Source: Labilibaculum manganireducens
Lineage (GTDB): Bacteria > Bacteroidota > Bacteroidia > Bacteroidales > Marinifilaceae
Assembly (NCBI RefSeq): GCF_002843385.1
Contig: NZ_MVDE01000021.1
Location: 25,880 to 89,879, forward strand
DNA length: 64,000 nt
Direction: 5' to 3'
Shown: in pieces, positions 44,657 through 52,318 of the stretch
How the letters are laid out: each line of letters starts with the position of its first letter
Position numbering within the stretch: the first letter of the stretch is position 1
Notes under the pieces: model-generated
Told to the model about the DNA's origin: nothing
The model's input: the letters and a program-made list of their open reading frames with translations, nothing else
Database searches by the model: none
Program-made: the position numbers and the translations under genes

Positions 44657-45652
44657 ATGTTCCAAAATAAGCAAATCACTAAAAGCTGCAATCAATCCAT
44701 ACTCGAAGCACTTTTAAAATCAATAGAAGTACTAAGCGATGAAGCACAAAATCAGATCAAATCTTTTTTAGCTTCTCAGAAATGTGATGACGGAGGATTT
44801 ATGGATCGGGCAGGAAATGCTGATTTATACTATTCGGTGTTTGGTTATACTCTGGCTCTGATTTTAGATGTTAAACTGGATGTTTTGGAAGAACGAAAAT
44901 TTCTAAAAAGGATAAAACAGGAAGGGAAACTTGATTTTGTACATTCAATTTGTTTTGTCCGATGCGATTTCTTGCTGCATCTGATTGATTTGCGGCAAAA
45001 ATCCAGATTGTCTGCTTCTAAATTCCTTAGCATTAGTTTTGCTAAAGATCTAATTCTTGGAAAAGTAGTGAAATCATTGAGAATTAATTGCTCTGCATTG
45101 TTATGGGAGTTGGAGGAATATATAGCAAGCGACAACGGATACAATCACAACAAAAAAGGTGCATCCAAATCTACCATTTACGCAAATTATCTGATGTGGA
45201 CACTTTATCAGGACTTGCAAACCGAGCAGGACGTTTTGGATGAGATTACAGATGCAAATACATCATTAAGAGCTGAAAACGGATCATTTGCCAATGAAGA
45301 GAACAGCATTGACGGTGTTACTTCGTCAACTGCGGCAGGATTGATCATGAGTTCAAACAGTGGGTTGGAAGAAATGGTGAAAACAAAGGAATGGCTGAAA
45401 CAAATGCTAACCAAACGCGGGGGATTCAAAGCCGCAGAAGGTGTTCCTCTTGCTGATCTGTTGTCTACTTCAACAGCGCTTCTTGCTTTGCAGGTAACAG
45501 GAGAAAATATGCAGGATTATGCTGAAAATTCCGTAAATTTCATCAATCTGCACTGGGATGAGTCCGGTGGATTCTTTGGCAGTATTGCGGATATGACCTG
45601 TGATGTGGAATATACCTACTATGCGCTTTTGGGTTTAGGAGTACTTTCTTAA
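44657..45652 (+). CDS. Prenyltransferase/squalene-cyclase repeat protein
   Basis: A 331-residue soluble protein with the (alpha/alpha)6 barrel repeats of protein prenyltransferase beta subunits and half a squalene cyclase. Repeats seen: FLASQKCDDGGFMDRAGNADL (closest to a geranylgeranyltransferase beta repeat), SLRAENGSFANEENSIDG and WLKQMLTKRGGFKAAEG, then HWDESGGFFGSIADM. The zinc ligands of protein prenyltransferases and the DxDD acid motif are not evident, so it may be a non-catalytic partner of the cyclase encoded next or a binding protein for the prenyl product. It starts 136 bases after the fusion gene. Confidence 0.68.
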   Translation: MFQNKQITKSCNQSILEALLKSIEVLSDEAQNQIKSFLASQKCDDGGFMDRAGNADLYYSVFGYTLALILDVKLDVLEERKFLKRIKQEGKLDFVHSICFVRCDFLLHLIDLRQKSRLSASKFLSISFAKDLILGKVVKSLRINCSALLWELEEYIASDNGYNHNKKGASKSTIYANYLMWTLYQDLQTEQDVLDEITDANTSLRAENGSFANEENSIDGVTSSTAAGLIMSSNSGLEEMVKTKEWLKQMLTKRGGFKAAEGVPLADLLSTSTALLALQVTGENMQDYAENSVNFINLHWDESGGFFGSIADMTCDVEYTYYALLGLGVLS

Positions 45653-45687
45653 GTTATGAGTTATGAGTTATGAGTTATGAGTTATGA
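45653..45687. repeat. Seven-base microsatellite GTTATGA x5
   Basis: Five head-to-tail copies of GTTATGA overlap the last base of the stop codon of the preceding gene and are followed by a degenerate copy. More broken copies lie at about 45773-45810. Parts of the spacer resemble TGTCATCCC...AGGATCTG and GAGATTCTT spacer repeats. Confidence 0.75.
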
Positions 45688-45873
45688 GTTGCGGATTTCA
45701 TTGTCATCCCAAGGAACCGGAGGATCTGTTGAATAGGGAGAGATTCTTCACTTTGTTCAGGATGATGCACTTATGAGTTATGAGTTAGGAATTATAAGTT
45801 ATGGGTTTTACAGCCGTCCTAAGGAATCTGCTGAATTTGAAGAGATTCTTATTACTTGATATTTATTTAAAAA

Positions 45874-47688
45874 ATGACGCCAAACTACGACAACATACAA
45901 TCCCTAAAACAAAAATTGGATGCTTACATCATTTCTCTTCGGAATGAGAAGGGATTCTGGGATGGCAGATTGTCAAGCAGTGCGCTGTCAACGGCAATTG
46001 CGGTATTTGCATTGTGGAAGTACGATCCAAAGAAATACAATTTCCATATCCAAAAAGGATTACACTGGTTGGCGAACAATTCCAATTTGGATGGCGGATG
46101 GGGAGATACCATTCGAAGCAAAAGTAACTTGAGCACAACACTTTTAACCTGGGCTTGTTTTGCCATTGTGAAAAATGATCCTACTTATGCAGATTGCATT
46201 CACAATGCTGAAAATTGGTTGACTGATCGATTGAAAAAACTGGATCCGGAATCAATAAGTACCGCTATTCTCAATCATTATCAGAAAGATCAGACCTTTT
46301 CGGTTCCTATTTTGGCCATGTGTGCATTATCCGGCAAACTGGGAGAAAAAGGCTGGGATTTGGTGCCGCAACTGCCTTTTCAGATGGCGGTTTTTCCCGA
46401 TCGACTGTTCAAATTGCTGAACCTTTCTGTAGTAAGTTATGCCATTCCGGCTTTGATAGCTATTGGATTGGTGAAATCAGTAAATACCAAAGCAAGCAAA
46501 CCCATTGCGACTTTAAATAAATCGGTAAAAGCAAAGGTGTTGAAGGTACTGGCAGAAAAACAACCTGATAACGGAGGCTTTTTAGAGGCCGCACCGCTAA
46601 CGGGATTCGTTCTCATGAGTTTGGTTGGATCGGGAGAGAAAGAGCTTGAGGTTTGCTCTAAAGCGTCTGATTTCTTGAGTAAATCGATTCGGGAGGATGG
46701 AAGCTGGCCGATTGATACACATTTAGCCACCTGGGTGACTTCCTTGTCGGTAAATGCATTGGATGACGACAATTTAGCAAGCTTGCCTGAAATAGAAAAG
46801 ACTGTAAGCTGTTTACTCGATCAGCAATTGAAAGCAGTACATCCCTTTACCAAAGCAGAACCTGGCGGTTGGGCCTGGACACACCTGCAGGGGGGAGTGC
46901 CGGATGCGGATGATACTTCGGGGGTACTGGTTGCCTTACATCGACTGAAAGGGTTTCAGGAGATTCCAAAGAAAGTGGTTGAAGAGGGAATAAACTGGCT
47001 GCTGAAATTGCAAAATTCGGATGGCGGAATGCCTACATTCTGCAAAGGCTGGGGAAAATTGCCATTTGATTGCTCTTGTCCTGATATTACGGCTCATGCC
47101 ATGAAAGCAATTAGTTTTTGGAACAAGGAAATGGATCCGGAAGTAAGAGCAAAAATTCACGCCTGTTTCAGAAAAGCCTGGCGGTATATAAAGTCAACAC
47201 AACAAGTGGATGGTTCCTGGCTGCCACTGTGGTTTGGGAACGAAGATGATGCGAAACATCACAATCCTGTGTATGGAACTTCCATTGTTTTGTATTCCTT
47301 AACCTGCATTGAATCAGTATGTATATTTGGATCAGGTGAAGTGAAAATTAAAGCAGCTGATTTTCTTCTTTCAACTCAGAATGAGGATGGTGGATGGGGC
47401 GGAAATACTTCTCTGATCTCAACAATTGAAGAAACTTCGCTGGCAATTAGAGCCTTGAGTGGTACAGATAACTGGCAGCAAATAAGCAAGGGGATTAATT
47501 GGCTGCAGCAAAACTTACCCAAAGATTTATCAGAAATTAAAGCCACACCTATCGGACTTTATTTTGCTTCCCTTTGGTATTTCGAGGATATGTATCCTTT
47601 GGTATTTGCCGGATCTGCACTAAAAGAGGCATTGGAATCCTTAGCCTTTCAAAAGGAAAAAGAAGAAGCTTTTTCAGAAAAGACCTGA
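45874..47688 (+). CDS. Class II terpene cyclase, squalene-hopene-cyclase family
   Basis: A 604-residue cyclase-family protein, slightly shorter than squalene-hopene cyclases (about 630). The protonating motif DADD is intact at residues 344-347 in GGVPDADDTSGVL. QW-type structural repeats are present along the chain: LDGGWGD, EDGSWPIDT, LQNSDGGMPTF, QQVDGSWLPLWFG and QNEDGGWGG. The C-terminal LWFGNEDDAKHHNPVYGTS aligns with the part of SHC that follows its fifth QW motif. It should start cyclisation of a polyprene by protonating a terminal double bond. Squalene synthase genes (hpnCDE or sqs) are not in the window, so the substrate may be a C20-C25 prenyl compound. It is the last gene of the co-oriented cluster. 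Confidence 0.82.
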   Translation: MTPNYDNIQSLKQKLDAYIISLRNEKGFWDGRLSSSALSTAIAVFALWKYDPKKYNFHIQKGLHWLANNSNLDGGWGDTIRSKSNLSTTLLTWACFAIVKNDPTYADCIHNAENWLTDRLKKLDPESISTAILNHYQKDQTFSVPILAMCALSGKLGEKGWDLVPQLPFQMAVFPDRLFKLLNLSVVSYAIPALIAIGLVKSVNTKASKPIATLNKSVKAKVLKVLAEKQPDNGGFLEAAPLTGFVLMSLVGSGEKELEVCSKASDFLSKSIREDGSWPIDTHLATWVTSLSVNALDDDNLASLPEIEKTVSCLLDQQLKAVHPFTKAEPGGWAWTHLQGGVPDADDTSGVLVALHRLKGFQEIPKKVVEEGINWLLKLQNSDGGMPTFCKGWGKLPFDCSCPDITAHAMKAISFWNKEMDPEVRAKIHACFRKAWRYIKSTQQVDGSWLPLWFGNEDDAKHHNPVYGTSIVLYSLTCIESVCIFGSGEVKIKAADFLLSTQNEDGGWGGNTSLISTIEETSLAIRALSGTDNWQQISKGINWLQQNLPKDLSEIKATPIGLYFASLWYFEDMYPLVFAGSALKEALESLAFQKEKEEAFSEKT

Positions 47689-47739
47689 CAGCGTTTGTTC
47701 AACCTGTCAAAATACTATTTGGAATCTATAAGTATTCAC

Positions 47740-47880
47740 AGAACTCACCCCTCTGTCCTTCGGACATCTCCCCTGAAAAGGGAGAATCATACTTTTGAAC
47801 TTATTTTATGAAAATCTGCTTAATTATTGAATCTTTCCCTTAAAAGGGAAAGTGCCGACAGGCGAAAGGGTGCGTTTAAT
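47740..47880. repeat. Inverted pair of CACCC...GGGAG hairpin modules
   Basis: A module CACCCCTCTGTCCTTCGGAC then ATCTCCCCTGAAAAGGGAGA (47746-47786) is followed by one in reverse orientation (about 47838-47872: CCCTTAAAAGGGAAAGTGCC, GACAGGCGAAAGGGTG). The pair can fold on itself. It lies between convergent genes. Confidence 0.6.
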
Positions 47881-47952
47881 TTGCCTCTTTTGTAGTATAA
47901 AAAAAGGCGTGATTAATCGCACCTTCATATTTTAGTAATTGTTCATTTTTAT

Positions 47953-49251
47953 TTATTCATTATCTACAGCCACTCCAATCATCTCCCAAAAAATCTTTTC
48001 ATCCATTACATTTACATGATATTCCATGGCTTTTCGGTTCTTGCGGCCTTTTGCCGAGAAAGAATCCACCTGAGCGGTAATCAGGTAATCAACATTTTTG
48101 GAAACTACCCGTTTTAAGATCAAACCACGCTCTTTTACCAGTTGCTGAGCCAATTCCCGATCGATACGTTGTCCGTTTATTTTGCAATTTAAATGACCAG
48201 AGAAACAAACACTTTTTCCTTTTAATGATTTTAGCTGCTTTTGAACGCCCGGAGTAGTGATTTGGATCTTAGTCCGTTCATATTCTATCAACAATTTCAG
48301 ATCTTTTGGCAGAATGCACAGCAATTCAGAAACCAGATTTATATCTTCCATTTCAGAATTGGTCAAAATCTCATCGAGCAGGTAAATGCGAATTAACTTT
48401 CGCAAATATTCCTCATGAATTTCCATAACCTGATCTTTGGATAGCTTGTAATCCGAAGCCAGTTCTACCAGTGAAACGATTTCTCTTTCGCTAAGAATAC
48501 GATCGGCAAGAGCACGGTCCAGAACATTCAAATATTGACGTACAGGCACCGAATCTCCGGCATTGGATGTCAATCGGTTTAATAAGTCGTAAAGTCGTGT
48601 TTTTTGAATGTTTGCAATGTTTCTTGCCTCTTTGCGCTTAATAAACAGGTTCCGTTCTTTCGGACAATCTTCAATAGTATTAACATATAGAAAATCTTTT
48701 ACAAAATCCTCTATTTCAAATTGCTGGTTGTACAGGTTTTTAAGAATAGAGAAAAGCTTTGCTGTTGCCAATGAATCAGCCTTAGCGGTATGCCGTGCAG
48801 ATAAATCGATGTCGTAATAAGTACATAGCTGTTCCAGGCGGCGCAAGCCGGATTCAGGAGCAACCAAATTAGCCAATTTTAGGGTGCAGATGCCTTTAAA
48901 ATCAGCAAGTTCTCCATTTAATGCAGGTTGTAAAAAACGGATGGCAAAATCAAGGTCATGTGCAACCAGTGTTTTGCCGTTTAAACGGGATAAAATATCT
49001 GGTGCAATTTCCGAAATGGAAGGTGCATTTTTTACCATTTCATCCGTAATGCCATGAATCTGGAAGCCTTCAATATCTTTTCCGGGGTGAACTAATGTTT
49101 CGTAACTATCGAGAAGCTCGCCGTTCCAATTTACAGTTTGAATGGCCAGTTCGATTAAATGATCGCCGTGTTGAGGTGAAATACCGGTAGTTTCCAGTGA
49201 AATAACGGCAAATTGATGCTTGTAAAGTTCCAGTATCGAGTCGCTTGTCAT
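47953..49251 (-). CDS. DnaQ-like exonuclease domain with C-terminal BRCT
   Basis: A 432-residue protein (start ATG 49251; an upstream TTG would add 12 poor residues). The N-terminal 170 residues are a DEDDh exonuclease fold as in DNA polymerase III epsilon. Motif I, normally D-x-E, reads VISLETTG with Ser18 where the metal-binding Asp should be and Glu20 kept. Motif II (VAHDLDFAIRFL) and motif III (HTAKAD) are kept. The C-terminal 85 residues (from LKGKSVCFSGHL to FWEMIG) form a BRCT domain. BRCT linkage suggests a DNA-repair or replication role. Catalytic activity is doubtful without the motif I Asp, so it may bind ends or be regulatory. Confidence 0.8.
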   Translation of the reverse strand: MTSDSILELYKHQFAVISLETTGISPQHGDHLIELAIQTVNWNGELLDSYETLVHPGKDIEGFQIHGITDEMVKNAPSISEIAPDILSRLNGKTLVAHDLDFAIRFLQPALNGELADFKGICTLKLANLVAPESGLRRLEQLCTYYDIDLSARHTAKADSLATAKLFSILKNLYNQQFEIEDFVKDFLYVNTIEDCPKERNLFIKRKEARNIANIQKTRLYDLLNRLTSNAGDSVPVRQYLNVLDRALADRILSEREIVSLVELASDYKLSKDQVMEIHEEYLRKLIRIYLLDEILTNSEMEDINLVSELLCILPKDLKLLIEYERTKIQITTPGVQKQLKSLKGKSVCFSGHLNCKINGQRIDRELAQQLVKERGLILKRVVSKNVDYLITAQVDSFSAKGRKNRKAMEYHVNVMDEKIFWEMIGVAVDNE

Positions 49252-49412
49252 GGGTTGATTTGGCTTAGTTTTTTTGATTGGTAACAAATATAATATTATT
49301 GAAGAAATTATGACGGGAATTATGAGTTATGAATGAGAAATTATGAATTTAAGTATACATGTAAGTGCATTAATAACTCATCATTTATAATTCCTAATTC
49401 TTAAAAATAATG

Positions 49413-49420
49413 TAGTTTTG
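49413..49420 (+). promoter_or_regulatory. Candidate -7 element for the M18 aminopeptidase
   Basis: TAGTTTTG matches TAnnTTTG and lies 38 bases before the ATG at 49459. No -33 TTG is found at the usual distance. Confidence 0.4.
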
Positions 49421-49458
49421 AGACTCAGAAATAGAAAACACAAAATAAAAAAACACTT

Positions 49459-50760
49459 ATGAACCTTGACAAACAACAAGCACAGGAACTGATTGATTTT
49501 ATTCATGAAAGCCCGAGTACTTACCATGCTGTAAATAATATCCGTAAAGAATTAAACGAAGCAGGATTTCAGGAATTGGATCTTCGTGAAGAATGGACTC
49601 TTGAAAAAGGAGGGAAGTACTTTACAACAAAAAATGGTTCGGCTCTTTTTGCTTTTGTAATTGGTAAGGGGGAAATTGAAGAAGAAGGTTTCCAATTGAT
49701 TTGTGCACACTCTGATGCGCCCGGATTTAAAATCAAACCAAATCCGGAGATAGCAGTAGAAGGAAATTATCTGAAGCTGAATACAGAAGTATATGGCGGC
49801 CCGATTTTACGAACCTGGATGGATCGTCCGCTTTCCATTGCCGGCAGAGTATCTGTAAAATCAAACGATCCGTTGAATCCGGAGCATTTGTATGTGAAGA
49901 TTGACCGCCCCTTGATGGTGATTCCGAATTTGGCCATTCACATGAATCGTGAGGTGAACGAAGGTGGTGCATTAAACAAACAAAAGGACATGCTTCCATT
50001 GCTGGCCATGATCACCGATGAAATGGAAAAGGACAATTGTTTGGTAAACCTGATGGCTGAGGAGTTGAAGATTGATGCAGAAGCCATTATCGATTTTGAT
50101 ATTAATTTATTCGAAGTGGAAAAAGGCTGTATTCTGGGTCTGAATGAGGAGTTTATTTCTGCACCCAAATTAGACGATTTGGCCATGTCGCATGCCGGAT
50201 TAAAAGCGTTATTGGCCTCAGGCGAATCGAAGAAAACGCGAATGCTGGCTATTTTCGACAACGAAGAAGTGGGTAGTTTAACCAAGCAGGGAGCAGGATC
50301 GCCGGTGTTGCGCCATTTGCTGCAGCGCATTGTTTTTAAATTGGGGAAAGACATGGAAGCCTTTCACCGGGCAGTTTATAATTCTTTCATGATTTCGGCA
50401 GATATGGCTCATGCCGTACATCCAAATGGTACGGAAAAGCACGATCCAACCAACCGTCCGTACATCAACAAAGGACCGGTAATTAAGATTCACGCCAACC
50501 AAAAATATACTACCGACGGCGATTCGGGAACCGTATTCGAAACCTTGTGTAAGAATGCAGATATTCCTTACCAAAAGTTTGTGAACCGTTCCGATTTAGT
50601 GGGAGGCAGCACTCTTGGCAACGTTTCAACCGGTCAGGTAGATATCCGCACAGTAGACATCGGAAATCCCATGTTTGCTATGCACTCGGTTCGCGAAACG
50701 GGTGGCGTTAAAGACAATGTGTACATCCGTAAAGTATTCACAAGCTTTTTTGGATTGTAG
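49459..50760 (+). CDS. apeB: M18 family aminopeptidase
   Basis: A cytoplasmic dizinc aminopeptidase that removes N-terminal residues, often acidic ones. The 433 residues are full family length. Metal and catalytic residues are seen in ICAHSDAPGFK, APKLDDLAMS, IFDNEEVGSL and ISADMAHAVHPNGTEKHDP, and the C-terminal GGSTLGNVST is conserved. Family members form dodecamers. It is a single-gene unit with its own -7 element and a terminator hairpin after it. The gene symbol is for the family; its substrate choice is not known. Confidence 0.9.
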   Translation: MNLDKQQAQELIDFIHESPSTYHAVNNIRKELNEAGFQELDLREEWTLEKGGKYFTTKNGSALFAFVIGKGEIEEEGFQLICAHSDAPGFKIKPNPEIAVEGNYLKLNTEVYGGPILRTWMDRPLSIAGRVSVKSNDPLNPEHLYVKIDRPLMVIPNLAIHMNREVNEGGALNKQKDMLPLLAMITDEMEKDNCLVNLMAEELKIDAEAIIDFDINLFEVEKGCILGLNEEFISAPKLDDLAMSHAGLKALLASGESKKTRMLAIFDNEEVGSLTKQGAGSPVLRHLLQRIVFKLGKDMEAFHRAVYNSFMISADMAHAVHPNGTEKHDPTNRPYINKGPVIKIHANQKYTTDGDSGTVFETLCKNADIPYQKFVNRSDLVGGSTLGNVSTGQVDIRTVDIGNPMFAMHSVRETGGVKDNVYIRKVFTSFFGL

Positions 50761-50779
50761 CAAAAACTAAAGCATAAGA

Positions 50780-50901
50780 AAGAGGGTGTCCGAAAAGTTC
50801 AATTTTATTGTCATTCTGATCCCGAAGAATCGGGACGAAGAATCTGTATATTTGAATAACAGATGTTTCTAAGTGAAACTTTACTTTTCGGACATCCTCT
50901 T
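50780..50901. terminator. Inverted-repeat terminator element
   Basis: The arms at 50780-50797 and 50884-50901 (CTTTTCGGACATCCTCTT) pair with one G-T mismatch and are followed by a T run. The 86 bases between hold a TTGTCATTCTGAT...AGAATCTG module common in Bacteroidota spacers, with its own small hairpin (ATCCCGAAGAATCGGGA). It lies between convergent genes and probably ends both transcripts. The layout is also that of a small non-autonomous mobile element. Confidence 0.65.
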
Positions 50902-50945
50902 TTTATTTTAACGAAGCTTGCACTCTGCGCAGGAGCTTTATCCTC

Positions 50946-51890
50946 TTAATTCTTTTCACAAACCCATATTTTTCGGGCGAAATTTCCCTTTCTATTTTTA
51001 CTAACGCTGCAATGATCTGATATTCTGAATCCTGTGCTGCTGATTACCTTTGTAATATCCGAGGTAGATACGATAACAAGCCGGTCTGTGATTTCTGCTG
51101 TCGACTCAATAATGTGTAAGATATCAGTATCTGTTGCATTGGTGAACAAATTATAGGGCAGATCGATAATGGCAGCCTCATACCTTTTGCTAATGTCTTT
51201 AATGTCCGAATGATAAACATTTGCAGTATAGTTGAAATGAGAAAGATTTTTTCGGGCATTCTTACATGTCTTTCCGTTAATGTCGCAGCCCTCAATGTTA
51301 TTTCCTGCAAAACAGGCTTCCAACATGATTGTGCCAACACCACAACATGCATCCAGTATCATTTTCTCTTTATTTGCCTTTGCAGCAATATTAACAAGAG
51401 CTTTGGCAACATTTACACCTATTGAGTTGCTGAACGAGCATGGTTTTTGCTTGTGTTTGTGCCAGGCTATGTTGTTTTTAACCGAAACACCAAAATACCA
51501 AATGTCCTCGTAACAACACAAAGCATAAGTTATTGTTGGGTTGTAATAATCATGAACACCTTCAATGCGGTAGCCAATATCTCTTAACTTATTTAGCCTG
51601 TCAGTATACTCAGTTGCATCACCGTAAACAACTAAATATTCAATTTTGAAACCTTCAACGCGTATATATTCTTTTTCGATTTCATTTAGTAAAGTCGGGT
51701 AATCTTCAGAATAGGAAATAATGTCAAGTCTGTTTTTAATGAAAGCACTGCTTGAAGGATCTACTTTTATATCGGAAAAAAGCAGCTTGTTCTTTTCTTC
51801 CTTATTAAAAATGTATCTCGATTCGAGCGTGCACAACTCCCTTTCGGTGCTATCACAATTAAAGGAATATAGATATTTGTTCATCTGCAT
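50946..51890 (-). CDS. TRM11-like SAM-dependent RNA methyltransferase
   Basis: A 314-residue cytoplasmic methyltransferase of the UPF0020/TRM11 group, which in other organisms makes N2-methylguanosine in tRNA. The N-terminal half looks like a diverged THUMP-type region. The catalytic half has the SAM loop DACCGVGTIMLEA, the acidic loop GCDINGKTC and the target-base motif DLPYNL, a variant of D/N-P-P-Y. Two starts, residue 1 or 3 (51890 or 51884), are possible. It may have lost or changed the position modified. It faces the OmpA gene across a 428-base spacer. Confidence 0.75.
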   Translation of the reverse strand: MQMNKYLYSFNCDSTERELCTLESRYIFNKEEKNKLLFSDIKVDPSSSAFIKNRLDIISYSEDYPTLLNEIEKEYIRVEGFKIEYLVVYGDATEYTDRLNKLRDIGYRIEGVHDYYNPTITYALCCYEDIWYFGVSVKNNIAWHKHKQKPCSFSNSIGVNVAKALVNIAAKANKEKMILDACCGVGTIMLEACFAGNNIEGCDINGKTCKNARKNLSHFNYTANVYHSDIKDISKRYEAAIIDLPYNLFTNATDTDILHIIESTAEITDRLVIVSTSDITKVISSTGFRISDHCSVSKNRKGNFARKIWVCEKN

Positions 51891-52318
51891 ATTTTTTCAC
51901 CTTGTATGCAAAGATGATACTATAAAATCAAATCCCATCTTTTGTGCCTGATATTCTTTTCTCTGTGTGATTTTCGCATTGCCCGTTAAGGCACATCCTT
52001 TGCAAAAGGTAAAGAGCAGACTCTACACCAAATGGGTGAACTGTTCCCATTTAGTGGGAGGGAGCACACCAGATAATTATAAGATATTTTTCCTGAGGGG
52101 TTAATTTATTTAATTTCATGTTTTAACCGTTTATTATCCATGCTGAAATAGTATAATTATAAATACAATGTATCTCATTAGTAAGTTTTTAAAGAAAATA
52201 AATTAAAAAATAAATCGTTTAGCAAAAACTATAATTTATGTTGCGGTTTCATCATTAAACGTACCAATTCAATATATTTATTTATTTTTACGCAACACAA
52301 ACATAATTCCATTTTATA
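51891..52318. other. Divergent spacer before the OmpA operon
   Basis: It holds a near -7 match for the minus-strand gene (CATCTTTG read on the minus strand, 51909-51916) and a hairpin-like CCAAATGGG...CCCATTTAG pair (about 52028-52058). The half nearest 52318 is very AT-rich. No gene or clear + strand promoter is seen. Confidence 0.4.
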
